From contig NZ_KB898625.1 of assembly GCF_000377705.1 (NCBI RefSeq), positions 310,001 through 374,000 on the forward strand: 64,000 nucleotides of DNA, written 5' to 3'. A model generated the notes under the pieces. It made no database searches. It had not been told where the DNA came from and worked only from the letters and a program-made list of their open reading frames with translations. Positions 19,793 to 27,035 of the stretch are shown here, piece after piece. The position numbers and the translations under genes were made by a program. The stretch is from Salsuginibacillus kocurii DSM 18087. GTDB taxonomy: Bacteria > Bacillota > Bacilli > Bacillales > Marinococcaceae. Each line of letters opens with the position of its first letter. The stretch's first letter is position 1.

Positions 19793-20008
19793 CTTGTATT
19801 TAAGCCGCGACTGTTTAAAGAAGACCTAGAACTCATTAATGACCAATCAATCTTTGCTGCTATTTATATTATCGGATGGTTACTGACAGAAAAAGAGGGA
19901 CAGAGATTTATTCAAATGTTAGAAGTGTTGCTAGATGAATATGAGGAGTACCTTACTCGGAGTTATGGTGGTGGGGATCAATGCAAAAGACTTAAAAGGA
20001 AAGCCTGA
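19778..20008 (+). CDS. Unrecognised short open frame in a decayed locus
   Basis: A 76-codon frame begins MYNKHLVFKPRLFKEDLELI and continues through DQSIFAAIYIIGWLLTEKEG. It overlaps the start of the minus-strand gene at 19792 and, at its 3' end, the Vsr frame. There is no clear ribosome binding site. It may be a remnant of a larger gene. Confidence 0.3.
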   Translation: MYNKHLVFKPRLFKEDLELINDQSIFAAIYIIGWLLTEKEGQRFIQMLEVLLDEYEEYLTRSYGGGDQCKRLKRKA

Positions 20009-20150
20009 TATCGCGGTGAAGAAGTATAAAGTGGTCGTTTTTATCGACTTCTGTTTCTGGCATGTCTGTCCGCTGCATAGTAATATTCCGAAGACAAACC
20101 GGGAGTTTTGGGAAGCGAAACTGGCTAGGAACCAAGAGTCACCAATATGA
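19965..20150 (+). pseudogene. Remnant of a Vsr-type mismatch endonuclease
   Basis: The frame reads KDLKGKPDIAVKKYKVVVF, then IDFCFWHVCPLHSNIPKTNREFW. This matches the core of very-short-patch-repair endonucleases (GKPDIV...FVDGCFWHGCP...PKTN.EFW). The N-terminal third is missing, two conserved glycines are replaced (DGCFWHG reads DFCFWHV) and the C-terminus stops early at ESPI. Vsr genes travel with cytosine methyltransferase genes, but none is left here. Confidence 0.75.
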
Positions 20151-20289
20151 TGGACAGCAACAGGGAGGCAGGTGGTTACTATACTTTCAATCGAGGAAGA
20201 TTGACTCTATATACAAAATGAACATGTTGAAGGATGAGTGAAGAAGGAAAAGGTGGATGATTTACCATTTTAAAATTACTTTTTCTTCA

Positions 20290-20412
20290 TTAGTAGAGAT
20301 TCCCATTCAGAATTAAAGCCAATACGAGAAAGGTATATCCTACAGCTTCGATACCGACGTTATGGCCTTCATGTTTTTCGTACGCTGCTTGGGTGTTAAA
20401 TTTGTCGACCAT
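20290..20412 (-). CDS. Possible 40-residue membrane peptide
   Basis: An ATG behind a good GGAGGG site (6-base spacing) opens a 40-codon frame: MVDKFNTQAAYEKHEGHNVG followed by a hydrophobic segment AVGYTFLVLALIL. One membrane helix is likely. It lies 111 bp after the quorum-sensing regulator gene on the same strand. No family is recognised; it could be an unannotated small protein of that system. Confidence 0.45.
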   Translation of the reverse strand: MVDKFNTQAAYEKHEGHNVGIEAVGYTFLVLALILNGNLY

Positions 20413-20523
20413 AAACGAGCCCTCCAATAACCTACAATTTAGACTGATTTAGAAAACCAATGTGGTAATTGAAATTTTAAATGACTGAAACATTATATAT
20501 AGGCTTTTTTATTTCGTTAGTTT

Positions 20524-21429
20524 CTACTTTGTTTCATCTAAGTCATAAGAACTTATTATTTCATATGGATATACTGTCATGTGGGGGTTATTTGTTATCT
20601 CAAAGACCTGTGCAGATCTCACCAAACATTCATAAGCGGTGTTTTTTTGTGAAAGAAATAAGGAAACATATCCTTTTTGGTAGTATAACTCCCCTAGTAA
20701 CTTGAAAGTTTCGTTTTTTAGTACCAATGTAATCCCTTTTTCACAAGTTTTCAATGCCTCTTCATATTCACCTTGATCTGTCAACACTTGGGATTTAGTG
20801 AATAGAACACGTACTTTTAGTGAGTTCAGTGGTTGAATTAAACGTTTGTCTATAAAACCTAACGCTTGATCCAAAGTAATTAATGCGTCGTCGTAATCTT
20901 TTAACTCATAATAGAAGATCGCAAGACTATGTATAATATTGATCTCTTGCACGGTATATAATGATTCATGATTTGAAGGTATAACTTTATTGAGTGCTTC
21001 ATGTAATTTTGCGAAGGCTTGTTTATAATCCTGATGATAATGAAAAGATGCTATACCTTCATGCCATAACATAAACTGCTGATCGTCAGGGTTTTGAAAA
21101 AGTGGGTTGGCTTTCTCACTTTGCATTAACTTATCAAGTTCTTCGTAATCTCTATTGTGAATCAACCTTCCTACTTCCTCTTTAAACACAAGCATATAAT
21201 CACTTCGCGGGTTCTTCACTAATGAATAAAAATAATCAGTACCCATGCCTAATTTATGTACAAGTTCAAAACAAATAAGTGCACTCGGAAGCATTTCTCC
21301 ATTTTCAATCCTACTAATCTGCGCTTGGGTACAGACACCTAAAGCCAATTCTTTTTGTGTCATTCCTTTCTGCTTCCTTAAATATTTTAGTGTAGATCCT
21401 AGAACTTCTTCAAAATTATGCATATACAT
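20524..21429 (-). CDS. RRNPP-family peptide-responsive regulator (PlcR/NprR-like)
   Basis: A 301-residue protein with an N-terminal helix-turn-helix (about 8-64; LGSTLKYLRKQKGMTQKELA and QAQISRIENGEMLPS). The rest is helical TPR-type repeats (about 90-295), for example SLAIFYYELKDYDDALITLD and GEYEEALKTCEKGI. This is the layout of PlcR, NprR and AimR receptors, which bind a re-imported signalling peptide. A divergent gene for a small exported peptide starts 168 bp away (21598), as expected for a receptor-pheromone pair. Likely targets are that gene and the peptide operon at 22382-26145. AAGGGG lies 8 bases before the ATG. Confidence 0.88.
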   Translation of the reverse strand: MYMHNFEEVLGSTLKYLRKQKGMTQKELALGVCTQAQISRIENGEMLPSALICFELVHKLGMGTDYFYSLVKNPRSDYMLVFKEEVGRLIHNRDYEELDKLMQSEKANPLFQNPDDQQFMLWHEGIASFHYHQDYKQAFAKLHEALNKVIPSNHESLYTVQEINIIHSLAIFYYELKDYDDALITLDQALGFIDKRLIQPLNSLKVRVLFTKSQVLTDQGEYEEALKTCEKGITLVLKNETFKLLGELYYQKGYVSLFLSQKNTAYECLVRSAQVFEITNNPHMTVYPYEIISSYDLDETK

Positions 21430-21597
21430 TATTTAATCCCCTTACCATATTATGATAAAAAGTATACTATAAAACAACATATACGTAAAAAGGATATATA
21501 TCTAGCTATTTGTACGTCATCTTTTCTTATGGCGAAAACACAAATGACTATATAAGCTTATAATAAAAGCACACATATTCTAAAGGAGGATCTACAG

Positions 21598-21762
21598 TTG
21601 AAGAAATTTAAATATGCAATACTTTCCGCTTGTTTCTTGGTAGGAGTTGGTCTTTTCTCAGAAACTAAAACGACCGAGGCATCAGTGAATTTGGAACAAA
21701 AGATTGAGTCTGAAACCATCCTAGAAATTATTCCTTCAAACATACCTCCGCGTCATTACTAA
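21598..21762 (+). CDS. Exported pheromone precursor (PapR/NprX-like)
   Basis: TTG start behind a near-perfect AAAGGAGGAT site gives 54 residues. It begins MKKFKYAILSACFLVGVGLF, a secretion signal, followed by a polar middle and the C-terminus IIPSNIPPRHY. In PlcR/PapR and NprR/NprX pairs the last 7-8 residues, cut out after export, bind the receptor; here NIPPRHY or SNIPPRHY would be the candidate. It is divergent from the RRNPP receptor gene and followed by a strong terminator. The non-ATG start hides it from simple gene calling. There is no sequence identity to a known pheromone by eye; the role is inferred from layout. Confidence 0.78.
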   Translation: MKKFKYAILSACFLVGVGLFSETKTTEASVNLEQKIESETILEIIPSNIPPRHY

Positions 21763-21845
21763 CAGTAGCATCTATTGATTTTTGGAAATGTACGCTTATT
21801 AAATCTTTAACGCCATACTTAGGCAAATGAACTAAAAAACAAATC

Positions 21846-21886
21846 GTGGCCATGTGGATTTCCGTTTCTCACATGGCCATTTTCTT
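21846..21886 (+). terminator. Terminator of the pheromone gene
   Basis: GGCCATGTG pairs with CACATGGCC around a 13-base loop, then ATTTTCTTT. It isolates the pheromone gene from the peptide operon downstream. Confidence 0.9.
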
Positions 21887-22381
21887 TAAATTCATCGATC
21901 ATGCTTCTCTTTTATTTCTACAAATTTCCTTTCAATCGTTTCACTGCGCATCTATAAACCGAATTGTTGTCTGTATGGCACAGATACTCAACTTCATTTA
22001 GATCCCCCTGCTAGACATGCCGAGTAATGATTTTCTAGTGGTTAGTACTCTAGGTACTTTGGTTGAGCAGCTTCAACTATTGTACTTAATATAACAATTC
22101 TTCCAGTGAGAATGTTTTATCATAGTCACCCCCACTTCAAGTGCCTTTTATAACAAAACGTATATTATTCTTAGAATCAACTGCAAATCCCCCTTTACAT
22201 ATTATTCAAATGTCGCTCAAAGACTATTATTAAAAATTCAGGATGTTAAGGCTTATGCTATATTACATTCATAGCTATTTAACAGGGGTTGAAAGATATA
22301 TAACCCTACTTCTTCTAGAGTGCTAGAAGAAATATTAGATGGCTTTGACAATACATTAATTAAAAGAGGGAGGTGAACCAA
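21887..22381. other. Regulatory spacer before the peptide operon, no gene seen
   Basis: About 490 AT-rich bases with no convincing coding frame. A TATG-N12-CATA dyad lies near 22255-22275; it resembles a widened PlcR-type box, but the spacing is wrong for that motif. The operon promoter must lie here. Confidence 0.4.
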
Positions 22382-22720
22382 ATGAAAAAGATTTTCTTAT
22401 GTTTAGCTATTACTGGCATTATTGGCGGTACAATTGGCTCTTCAGTTTCTGCCGACTCCTCAGATTCGGAGGATTTTAGTGCGAAATCTCTTTCTGTAGA
22501 GGCACAAACACTTGAAGAAGAGTCCGTAGAACCTGAAGCTGTTCCAGCCCTTGGGGTAGCAGCAGTAAAGGGCGCTAAGTGGGTTGGAGGTGGTGCCGCA
22601 GCTGGTGCCGCAGCTGCAGCTGGTGCAGATGCTTACAACTCTACATTAGGGACTACATTCGGTGGCGATAGTGTTGCCGCTGCTTCTGAAGAAGATTTAG
22701 ATTTTGTTTTTGACAACTAA
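22382..22720 (+). CDS. Secreted peptide precursor, Gly/Ala-rich (candidate antimicrobial)
   Basis: The ATG 7 bases after GGGAGGTG gives 112 residues. The signal peptide MKKIFLCLAITGIIGGTIGS ends near Ala24. An acidic stretch (about 25-53) follows, then a hydrophobic core (about 54-90) with ALGVAAVKGAKWVGGGAAAG and more Ala/Gly, and an acidic tail EEDLDFVFDN. The layout of signal, pro-region, hydrophobic core and tail matches a bacteriocin-like precursor such as SdpC. Apart from one Cys in the signal peptide it has none, so no disulfide is possible in the product. SdpA- and SdpB-like genes follow directly. Confidence 0.75.
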   Translation: MKKIFLCLAITGIIGGTIGSSVSADSSDSEDFSAKSLSVEAQTLEEESVEPEAVPALGVAAVKGAKWVGGGAAAGAAAAAGADAYNSTLGTTFGGDSVAAASEEDLDFVFDN

Positions 22721-22741
22721 GACATTACTTACTTTATTTCT

Positions 22742-22786
22742 TTGCTAAAGGGGCATGCAATACTTCATGCCACTTTAGCAATTTTG
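22742..22786 (+). terminator. Hairpin between precursor and maturation genes
   Basis: TTGCTAAAGGGGCATG pairs with CATGCCACTTTAGCAA (one mismatch, 8-base loop) and is followed by TTTTG. With so short a T-run it is probably a leaky terminator or RNA-stabilising hairpin. It would give much more precursor mRNA than maturation-gene mRNA, a common arrangement in bacteriocin operons. Confidence 0.8.
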
Positions 22787-22803
22787 AAAAAGGGGACTAT
22801 TAT

Positions 22804-23463
22804 ATGGCAAAGAAATTGGTATTCAGGGTAACAAGCATTTTTTGTATTACCTTGTTTGTGGGGCATTTCTTATTTACCTTACTTGATGTCATCCCTTTTA
22901 ACCCTGTCTCAGCCAAACATAATAACCAAGTATACGAATATATGGAGCCTTTATTTAACCAAACATGGGAATTATTCGCTCCAGATCCTGTAGCTGATAA
23001 TCGTACAATTTATATGCAAATAAAAGAAGAAAATGGTGAAAAAAGCGATTGGTATGATATTACTTCTCCTAAGATAGAACAAAATCATTCAAACTTATTC
23101 TCACCACATAACCGACTTGTGCGTATCCCGACTTCTAGTGTCATATCACTTTTTCAAGAAGATTCCACTAGTTCCTTAATTAAAGACAATCTAACAAATG
23201 AGGAAAATCATTTGACTTTAGAAGAAAATCTTGAAAATCACCTGGATTTACATCAAGAAAGGGCAAAACATAAAATGTACCGCTATGCATTTTCAGAAGC
23301 AGGAAGATTGTATGAAGAAACAAACATTGCAGAAGTCCAGCTGCGTTTAGAAATCACAGAAGTTGTCCCTTTCTCAGAACGAAATAATGAGGAGTATGAA
23401 TCTGAGAGTCAATATATTGAATTTCCATGGGAAGCTTATACAAACGTAGCATCCCCTTATTAA
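22804..23463 (+). CDS. SdpA-like (DUF5819) maturation protein
   Basis: A 219-residue protein with one N-terminal membrane helix (VTSIFCITLFVGHFLFTLL) and an outer domain containing FNQTWELFAPDPVADNRTIY, the hallmark of the SdpA/DUF5819 family. In B. subtilis SdpA acts with SdpB to mature the cannibalism toxin SDP. B. subtilis SdpA is about 158 residues; this one has a longer charged insert (about 115-150). AAAGGGGAC precedes the ATG. The gene is followed by the SdpB-like gene after about 20 bp. Confidence 0.82.
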   Translation: MAKKLVFRVTSIFCITLFVGHFLFTLLDVIPFNPVSAKHNNQVYEYMEPLFNQTWELFAPDPVADNRTIYMQIKEENGEKSDWYDITSPKIEQNHSNLFSPHNRLVRIPTSSVISLFQEDSTSSLIKDNLTNEENHLTLEENLENHLDLHQERAKHKMYRYAFSEAGRLYEETNIAEVQLRLEITEVVPFSERNNEEYESESQYIEFPWEAYTNVASPY

Positions 23464-23482
23464 TATTGGGAGAGTGAAACAA

Positions 23483-24871
23483 ATGAATGTCTTTCGTTGG
23501 GAATCCAAACACTTAATTAAGGAGCTTTATCAACCAAAGTTCTTGATTGGTGCCAGCCTACTACGAATTGCACTAGGGATTATTACATTATACATATACC
23601 TCATTCATTATCAGCAAAGATACGCACTTTGGCATGATAGCGGCTACCTAAGTCACGCAGAATATTTAGAAACAACTATTACCCTTCCCTTTTCTTTATA
23701 TGCATATCATACGTCATCAATCTATTTTGATATAATTTTTCACCTTGGAATTATAGTAGCTATTCTTTTCACACTTGGCTACCGCACTGGAGTAACAAGT
23801 CTCTTTCAGTTTGTTTTTATTTGGTCTTTGTTTGAACGGAATGGTGTTATTTTAGATGGCGGAGATAATATTCTGCGGATAGTATTATTTTATTTTATTT
23901 TTATAGCATCTTCACATTACTTTTCCATTCAACCTTCTGTTACTAGGAAAGGTACGCTGAGCTCCTTCCCAGAGGTCAAAAAAATTAGAAACTTAATACA
24001 CAACCTTGCCGTCTTCGCATGCGCTTTTCAATTAATTATTTTATACTTTATGTCTGGCATTTATCAGGTAATGGGAGAAATGTGGCAAAACGGAACCGCT
24101 CTATACTATATTCTGCAAGTAGAACAATTTTCAATGCCTTATGCTCAGGAGCTACTTTCTTCAAATTTATATTTAATGGTTTTTGCTACGTATTTTTCTA
24201 TAGTTATAAAGTTGGGCTTCCCTTTTATGCTTTGGAATCGATACACTAAATATATCGCTATAGTGTGTATGTTTTCTTTTCACATAGGGATTATGTTTGG
24301 TATGGGGTTAATAACGTTTTCATTAATAATGATAGCCCTAGAATGTATTTTGATCTCTGATACAGAATATCGGACTTTACGTCATAGAATAAGCCTTATG
24401 CCAAGGTTGATACTGTCTTGGATGAGATACCGCACCCGTTCTCTGCGTAGACAAAGCTATATAACTAGAAAGCGAATGATTATCTTTTATGATAGCTGGT
24501 GCCCGTTATGTCAACAAGTAGCAAGGCGTATCCGAGCTATCGACACTCTTGGGCTCATTAAATTGAAGACATTCCGTGATCCTTTTCTGGTGAATAATTA
24601 CAAGATCGATCCACAAGCTGCAAATGAACGAATGATTGGTATTATTGAAGAAAACAAACAACAAACGGAAGGTTTCTCCACCTTCTTTGCGATGTTTAAA
24701 CGAATTCCTCTTATGTGGTGGAGCTTACCTTTTTTATGGATTGCTTTAAAAACAGGGTTAGGATCGACTTTGTATGATTCCGTTGCTTCATCAAGGAAAA
24801 TTATTCCGGTGGGGCATTGTGAAGATGACTGCTCTATTGGGGAGCAATCAGGAAAGGAGAAAAACGTGTGA
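23483..24871 (+). CDS. SdpB-like HTTM membrane protein fused to a DCC thiol-oxidoreductase domain
   Basis: The chosen ATG lies 8 bases after GGGAGAG and gives 462 residues. The first 320 form an HTTM domain with about seven membrane helices, the fold of SdpB and vitamin-K gamma-carboxylases. It has the SdpB-type stretch RNGVILDGGDNILRI. The last 130 residues are a DCC (DUF393) thioredoxin-like domain with MIIFYDSWCPLCQQVARRI. SdpB of B. subtilis (322 residues) lacks the second domain, so the fusion is unusual. It overlaps the next gene by 4 bases, implying coupled translation. It probably acts on the precursor at 22382-22720. Confidence 0.85.
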   Translation: MNVFRWESKHLIKELYQPKFLIGASLLRIALGIITLYIYLIHYQQRYALWHDSGYLSHAEYLETTITLPFSLYAYHTSSIYFDIIFHLGIIVAILFTLGYRTGVTSLFQFVFIWSLFERNGVILDGGDNILRIVLFYFIFIASSHYFSIQPSVTRKGTLSSFPEVKKIRNLIHNLAVFACAFQLIILYFMSGIYQVMGEMWQNGTALYYILQVEQFSMPYAQELLSSNLYLMVFATYFSIVIKLGFPFMLWNRYTKYIAIVCMFSFHIGIMFGMGLITFSLIMIALECILISDTEYRTLRHRISLMPRLILSWMRYRTRSLRRQSYITRKRMIIFYDSWCPLCQQVARRIRAIDTLGLIKLKTFRDPFLVNNYKIDPQAANERMIGIIEENKQQTEGFSTFFAMFKRIPLMWWSLPFLWIALKTGLGSTLYDSVASSRKIIPVGHCEDDCSIGEQSGKEKNV

Positions 24872-26145
24872 AACAGATTTTAGAACGGTCTTTTACTAAG
24901 CGCTGCCGCTGGATTTGGTCATTTACAAATCGGCAGTCGAATACAGTGCGGTACTGGCTGCCACAACCGATCGATACGAGTACGCAGGATAATATCACCT
25001 GCCACGGGGTGTCTTCCTTGTTACAACAGAGATGGAGCTTCCCCCACGATTTGTTATGGGCCGATGTCGATCCGGGCGACACAATTACAGTCAGTTATGA
25101 AGTTGACCTGTACCGGCTTAGTTGGAGAGGAAGATCACCTTCAAAAGAAAAGAAGGAGGTAAACATTCTTTCTCCACTCTCGGAAAAAGAACGAGACTTT
25201 TACCTACGCTCTACCGTGATGGCTCCAGTGAATGAAGACATGCGGCAAAAAGCGATGAAATTAACGGCAGGTGCCGAAACAGAGTGGGAAAAGATCCAGA
25301 AGATTTATACTCATATCGTGACCCACATGAATTATCAATATCCTCCTAAACAGCGTGGGGCTTCTTTCATGGCAGAAACGAGGCGAGGGGACTGCGGCGA
25401 GTTTTCACTGTTATTCACTTCATATTGTCGATCACTTGGTATCCCTACTCGTACCTTATTTGGAGCTTGGGCTAATGAGGCAGGTCCTCATGCTTGGAAT
25501 GAAGTATATCATGAACCATTTGGGTGGTTGCCGGTCGATACGAGTATTGCAAATAATGTAAAGAAGCTGCACAATCGTCTGCTCCTGCCTTTTCAAATGG
25601 GGGTGAATGGTTCACCAAATCGGCATCTCGGAGAAAGTGAAGGAAACCGAATTGCCTTCAGCGTAGATGCAAATTTGGCACTAACTCCCTCATTTGAGGA
25701 AGTGACGCCGCCAGAAGACTATCCCGACTTCACCTTTGGCGTTGAAAATTTCTATTATGGATTTCAGACACATGATGGAACAGCTCCTTACTTACAACCG
25801 GGGTACATACAATTCAATCAAGCACCGGAGAAAATGAAGCTGCCTGATATTCTAGGCGACAGCAGTATACAGGAAAATGGGATAATGGGGAAACTTAGAC
25901 TTCTTAAACAGAGCAGTTTTATTTTATTTTTACTCGTTCTTTTTACTGAAATAGCAGCGCGCTTCATTTCCCCAATGACTTTTCCGCCGTATGTCTTATC
26001 GGCTACCGGATCTTTTTTTCTCTGCTTGTATGTGTTTGCTTCTCTCTTGCGTCGAGAAGGGAACCGAATCTTGCTCTCCTTCTTAATACTAGTCGTTACC
26101 TTCTTTTTCATTGACCAACTCGTACTATTAACGGGTGAAATTTGA
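24868..26145 (+). CDS. Transglutaminase-like protein with C-terminal membrane segments
   Basis: A 425-residue protein starting at GTG behind AAAGGAG. The papain-like transglutaminase core shows the triad Cys (RRGDCGEFSLLF), His (GPHAWNEVYHEPF) and Asp (WLPVDTSIANN). About three membrane helices end the chain (from about 345). Such domains act as peptidases or acyl-transferases. As the last gene of the operon it could cleave or cross-link the peptide, or give immunity through its membrane part; both are guesses. Its GC content looks higher than that of the genes before it. A pasted fragment of the 5'-nucleotidase gene follows 47 bp later. Confidence 0.82.
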   Translation: MKQILERSFTKRCRWIWSFTNRQSNTVRYWLPQPIDTSTQDNITCHGVSSLLQQRWSFPHDLLWADVDPGDTITVSYEVDLYRLSWRGRSPSKEKKEVNILSPLSEKERDFYLRSTVMAPVNEDMRQKAMKLTAGAETEWEKIQKIYTHIVTHMNYQYPPKQRGASFMAETRRGDCGEFSLLFTSYCRSLGIPTRTLFGAWANEAGPHAWNEVYHEPFGWLPVDTSIANNVKKLHNRLLLPFQMGVNGSPNRHLGESEGNRIAFSVDANLALTPSFEEVTPPEDYPDFTFGVENFYYGFQTHDGTAPYLQPGYIQFNQAPEKMKLPDILGDSSIQENGIMGKLRLLKQSSFILFLLVLFTEIAARFISPMTFPPYVLSATGSFFLCLYVFASLLRREGNRILLSFLILVVTFFFIDQLVLLTGEI

Positions 26146-26192
26146 GAAGGTGGCACTTTTTCGTAAAAGGAAATCTACCCTGCTCTTTACCC

Positions 26193-26318
26193 CGCGGCAC
26201 CATCGTAGGTTATACGGATTGGGAAATGCTGCGTGATTACATGGCGGAATTAGGAGAGGTCGATTATCGTATTGAAGATCGAATTGTAGACGAAGCACAA
26301 ACTGAAAATAACGAGTAA
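26193..26318 (+). pseudogene. Duplicated 3' fragment of the 5'-nucleotidase gene
   Basis: Forty-one codons and a stop read RGTIVGYTDWEMLRDYMAEL, then GEVDYRIEDRIVDEAQTENNE. They differ in only a few residues from the end of the product of 1559-3772. No start or 5' part is present. The homology continues past the stop through the terminator to about 26519. Some drift (H to Y, S to T, D to E) shows the duplication is not brand new. Confidence 0.92.
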
Positions 26319-26344
26319 TTCTAACTCCCTTATGAATGAATGAC

Positions 26345-26386
26345 AAAGCCGGCAGTTGGTCTCCTACACCACTGCCGGCTTTTTTA
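26345..26386 (+). terminator. Terminator (copy of the nucleotidase terminator)
   Basis: AGCCGGCAGT pairs with ACTGCCGGCT and is followed by six T. It now ends the Sdp-like operon, whose last stop codon is at 26145. Confidence 0.9.
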
Positions 26387-26491
26387 CGATTAAATATGAA
26401 AAAGAAATACTTAGAATCAATTTCATAATGACATTTTATGAACAATAAAACGAATGATATCTATTTAATTTTTGATTTACTATACGGCAGT

Positions 26492-26671
26492 TCAAAAATG
26501 ACTGAAACGTAAGACGGCGACTTCATCAATTTCCACTTCATCATGTGGCGTGGCTATAACCTCTGTGTCTTCCGACTTCTCATTCTCTTCTGCAAATGAG
26601 GTAGTGGGTAATGTTAATACCATACTAACTGCGAAGACAAAAAACAGGCCGCTATGTCCAATTTTTTTCAT
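26492..26671 (-). CDS. Small secreted protein, 59 residues
   Basis: The frame starts MKKIGHSGLFFVFAVSMVL, a clear signal peptide with a likely cut after TSFA. An acidic mature part of about 34 residues follows, containing EVIATPHDEVEIDEV and ending LRFSHF. AGGGGTG precedes the ATG. Its last nine codons recur at 1358-1384 (AVLLFSHF), at the edge of the duplicated block. The function is unknown. Its position beside the peptide operon may be coincidental. Confidence 0.6.
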   Translation of the reverse strand: MKKIGHSGLFFVFAVSMVLTLPTTSFAEENEKSEDTEVIATPHDEVEIDEVAVLRFSHF

Positions 26672-27035
26672 ATTTACACCCCTATTATAAATTTAACCGT
26701 TTCTATGAAAATCATAATCATAATCGATAGATTCTATATACGTTGCTTGTTTATAAGAATCGAATAGTTATGTCCAGGAAGCCTCTTCGGTCAATTATCC
26801 CGTTAATGATCATGTTCAAGAAGTGGTAGAAGAGAATAACTGTCTGCTGTTCATTCACCGCCTTTCCTCCTTTCCCGTATACCTTCGTAGAAATTTCTCA
26901 CATTTTGGTAATTTATTTTTATTATAAAAATGGTGCAGGGAAACAAGCTTCCTTGTTGAATATCAATTTAAGAGGAAATCGCAAGCTTTTTAAACGGCTT
27001 GACGACTCACAAATATCCTACGAATGGAGGCCCTC
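26672..27035. other. Intergenic region upstream of glgB
   Basis: No intact gene. Around 26770-26890 the plus strand reads YVQEASSVNYPVNDHVQEVV without a start codon, perhaps a relic. The glgB promoter should lie between about 26900 and 27020, but I cannot place it with certainty. Confidence 0.4.

Larger units (their letters stand above)
26193..26519. repeat. Duplicated segment, copy 2 (inverted relative to 1357-1683)
   Basis: It contains the nucleotidase 3' fragment, its terminator (26345-26386) and about 130 bp ending inside the small secreted-protein gene 26492-26671. The two copies lie about 24.5 kb apart in inverted orientation, so recombination between them could flip the DNA in between. 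Confidence 0.85.

Noticed and set aside
22255-22275. PlcR-box-like dyad TATG-N12-CATA upstream of the peptide operon
   Set aside because: The known PlcR box is TATGNAN4TNCATA with 8 bases between the half sites. Here the spacing is 12 and the inner positions do not match, so it is not claimed as a binding site.
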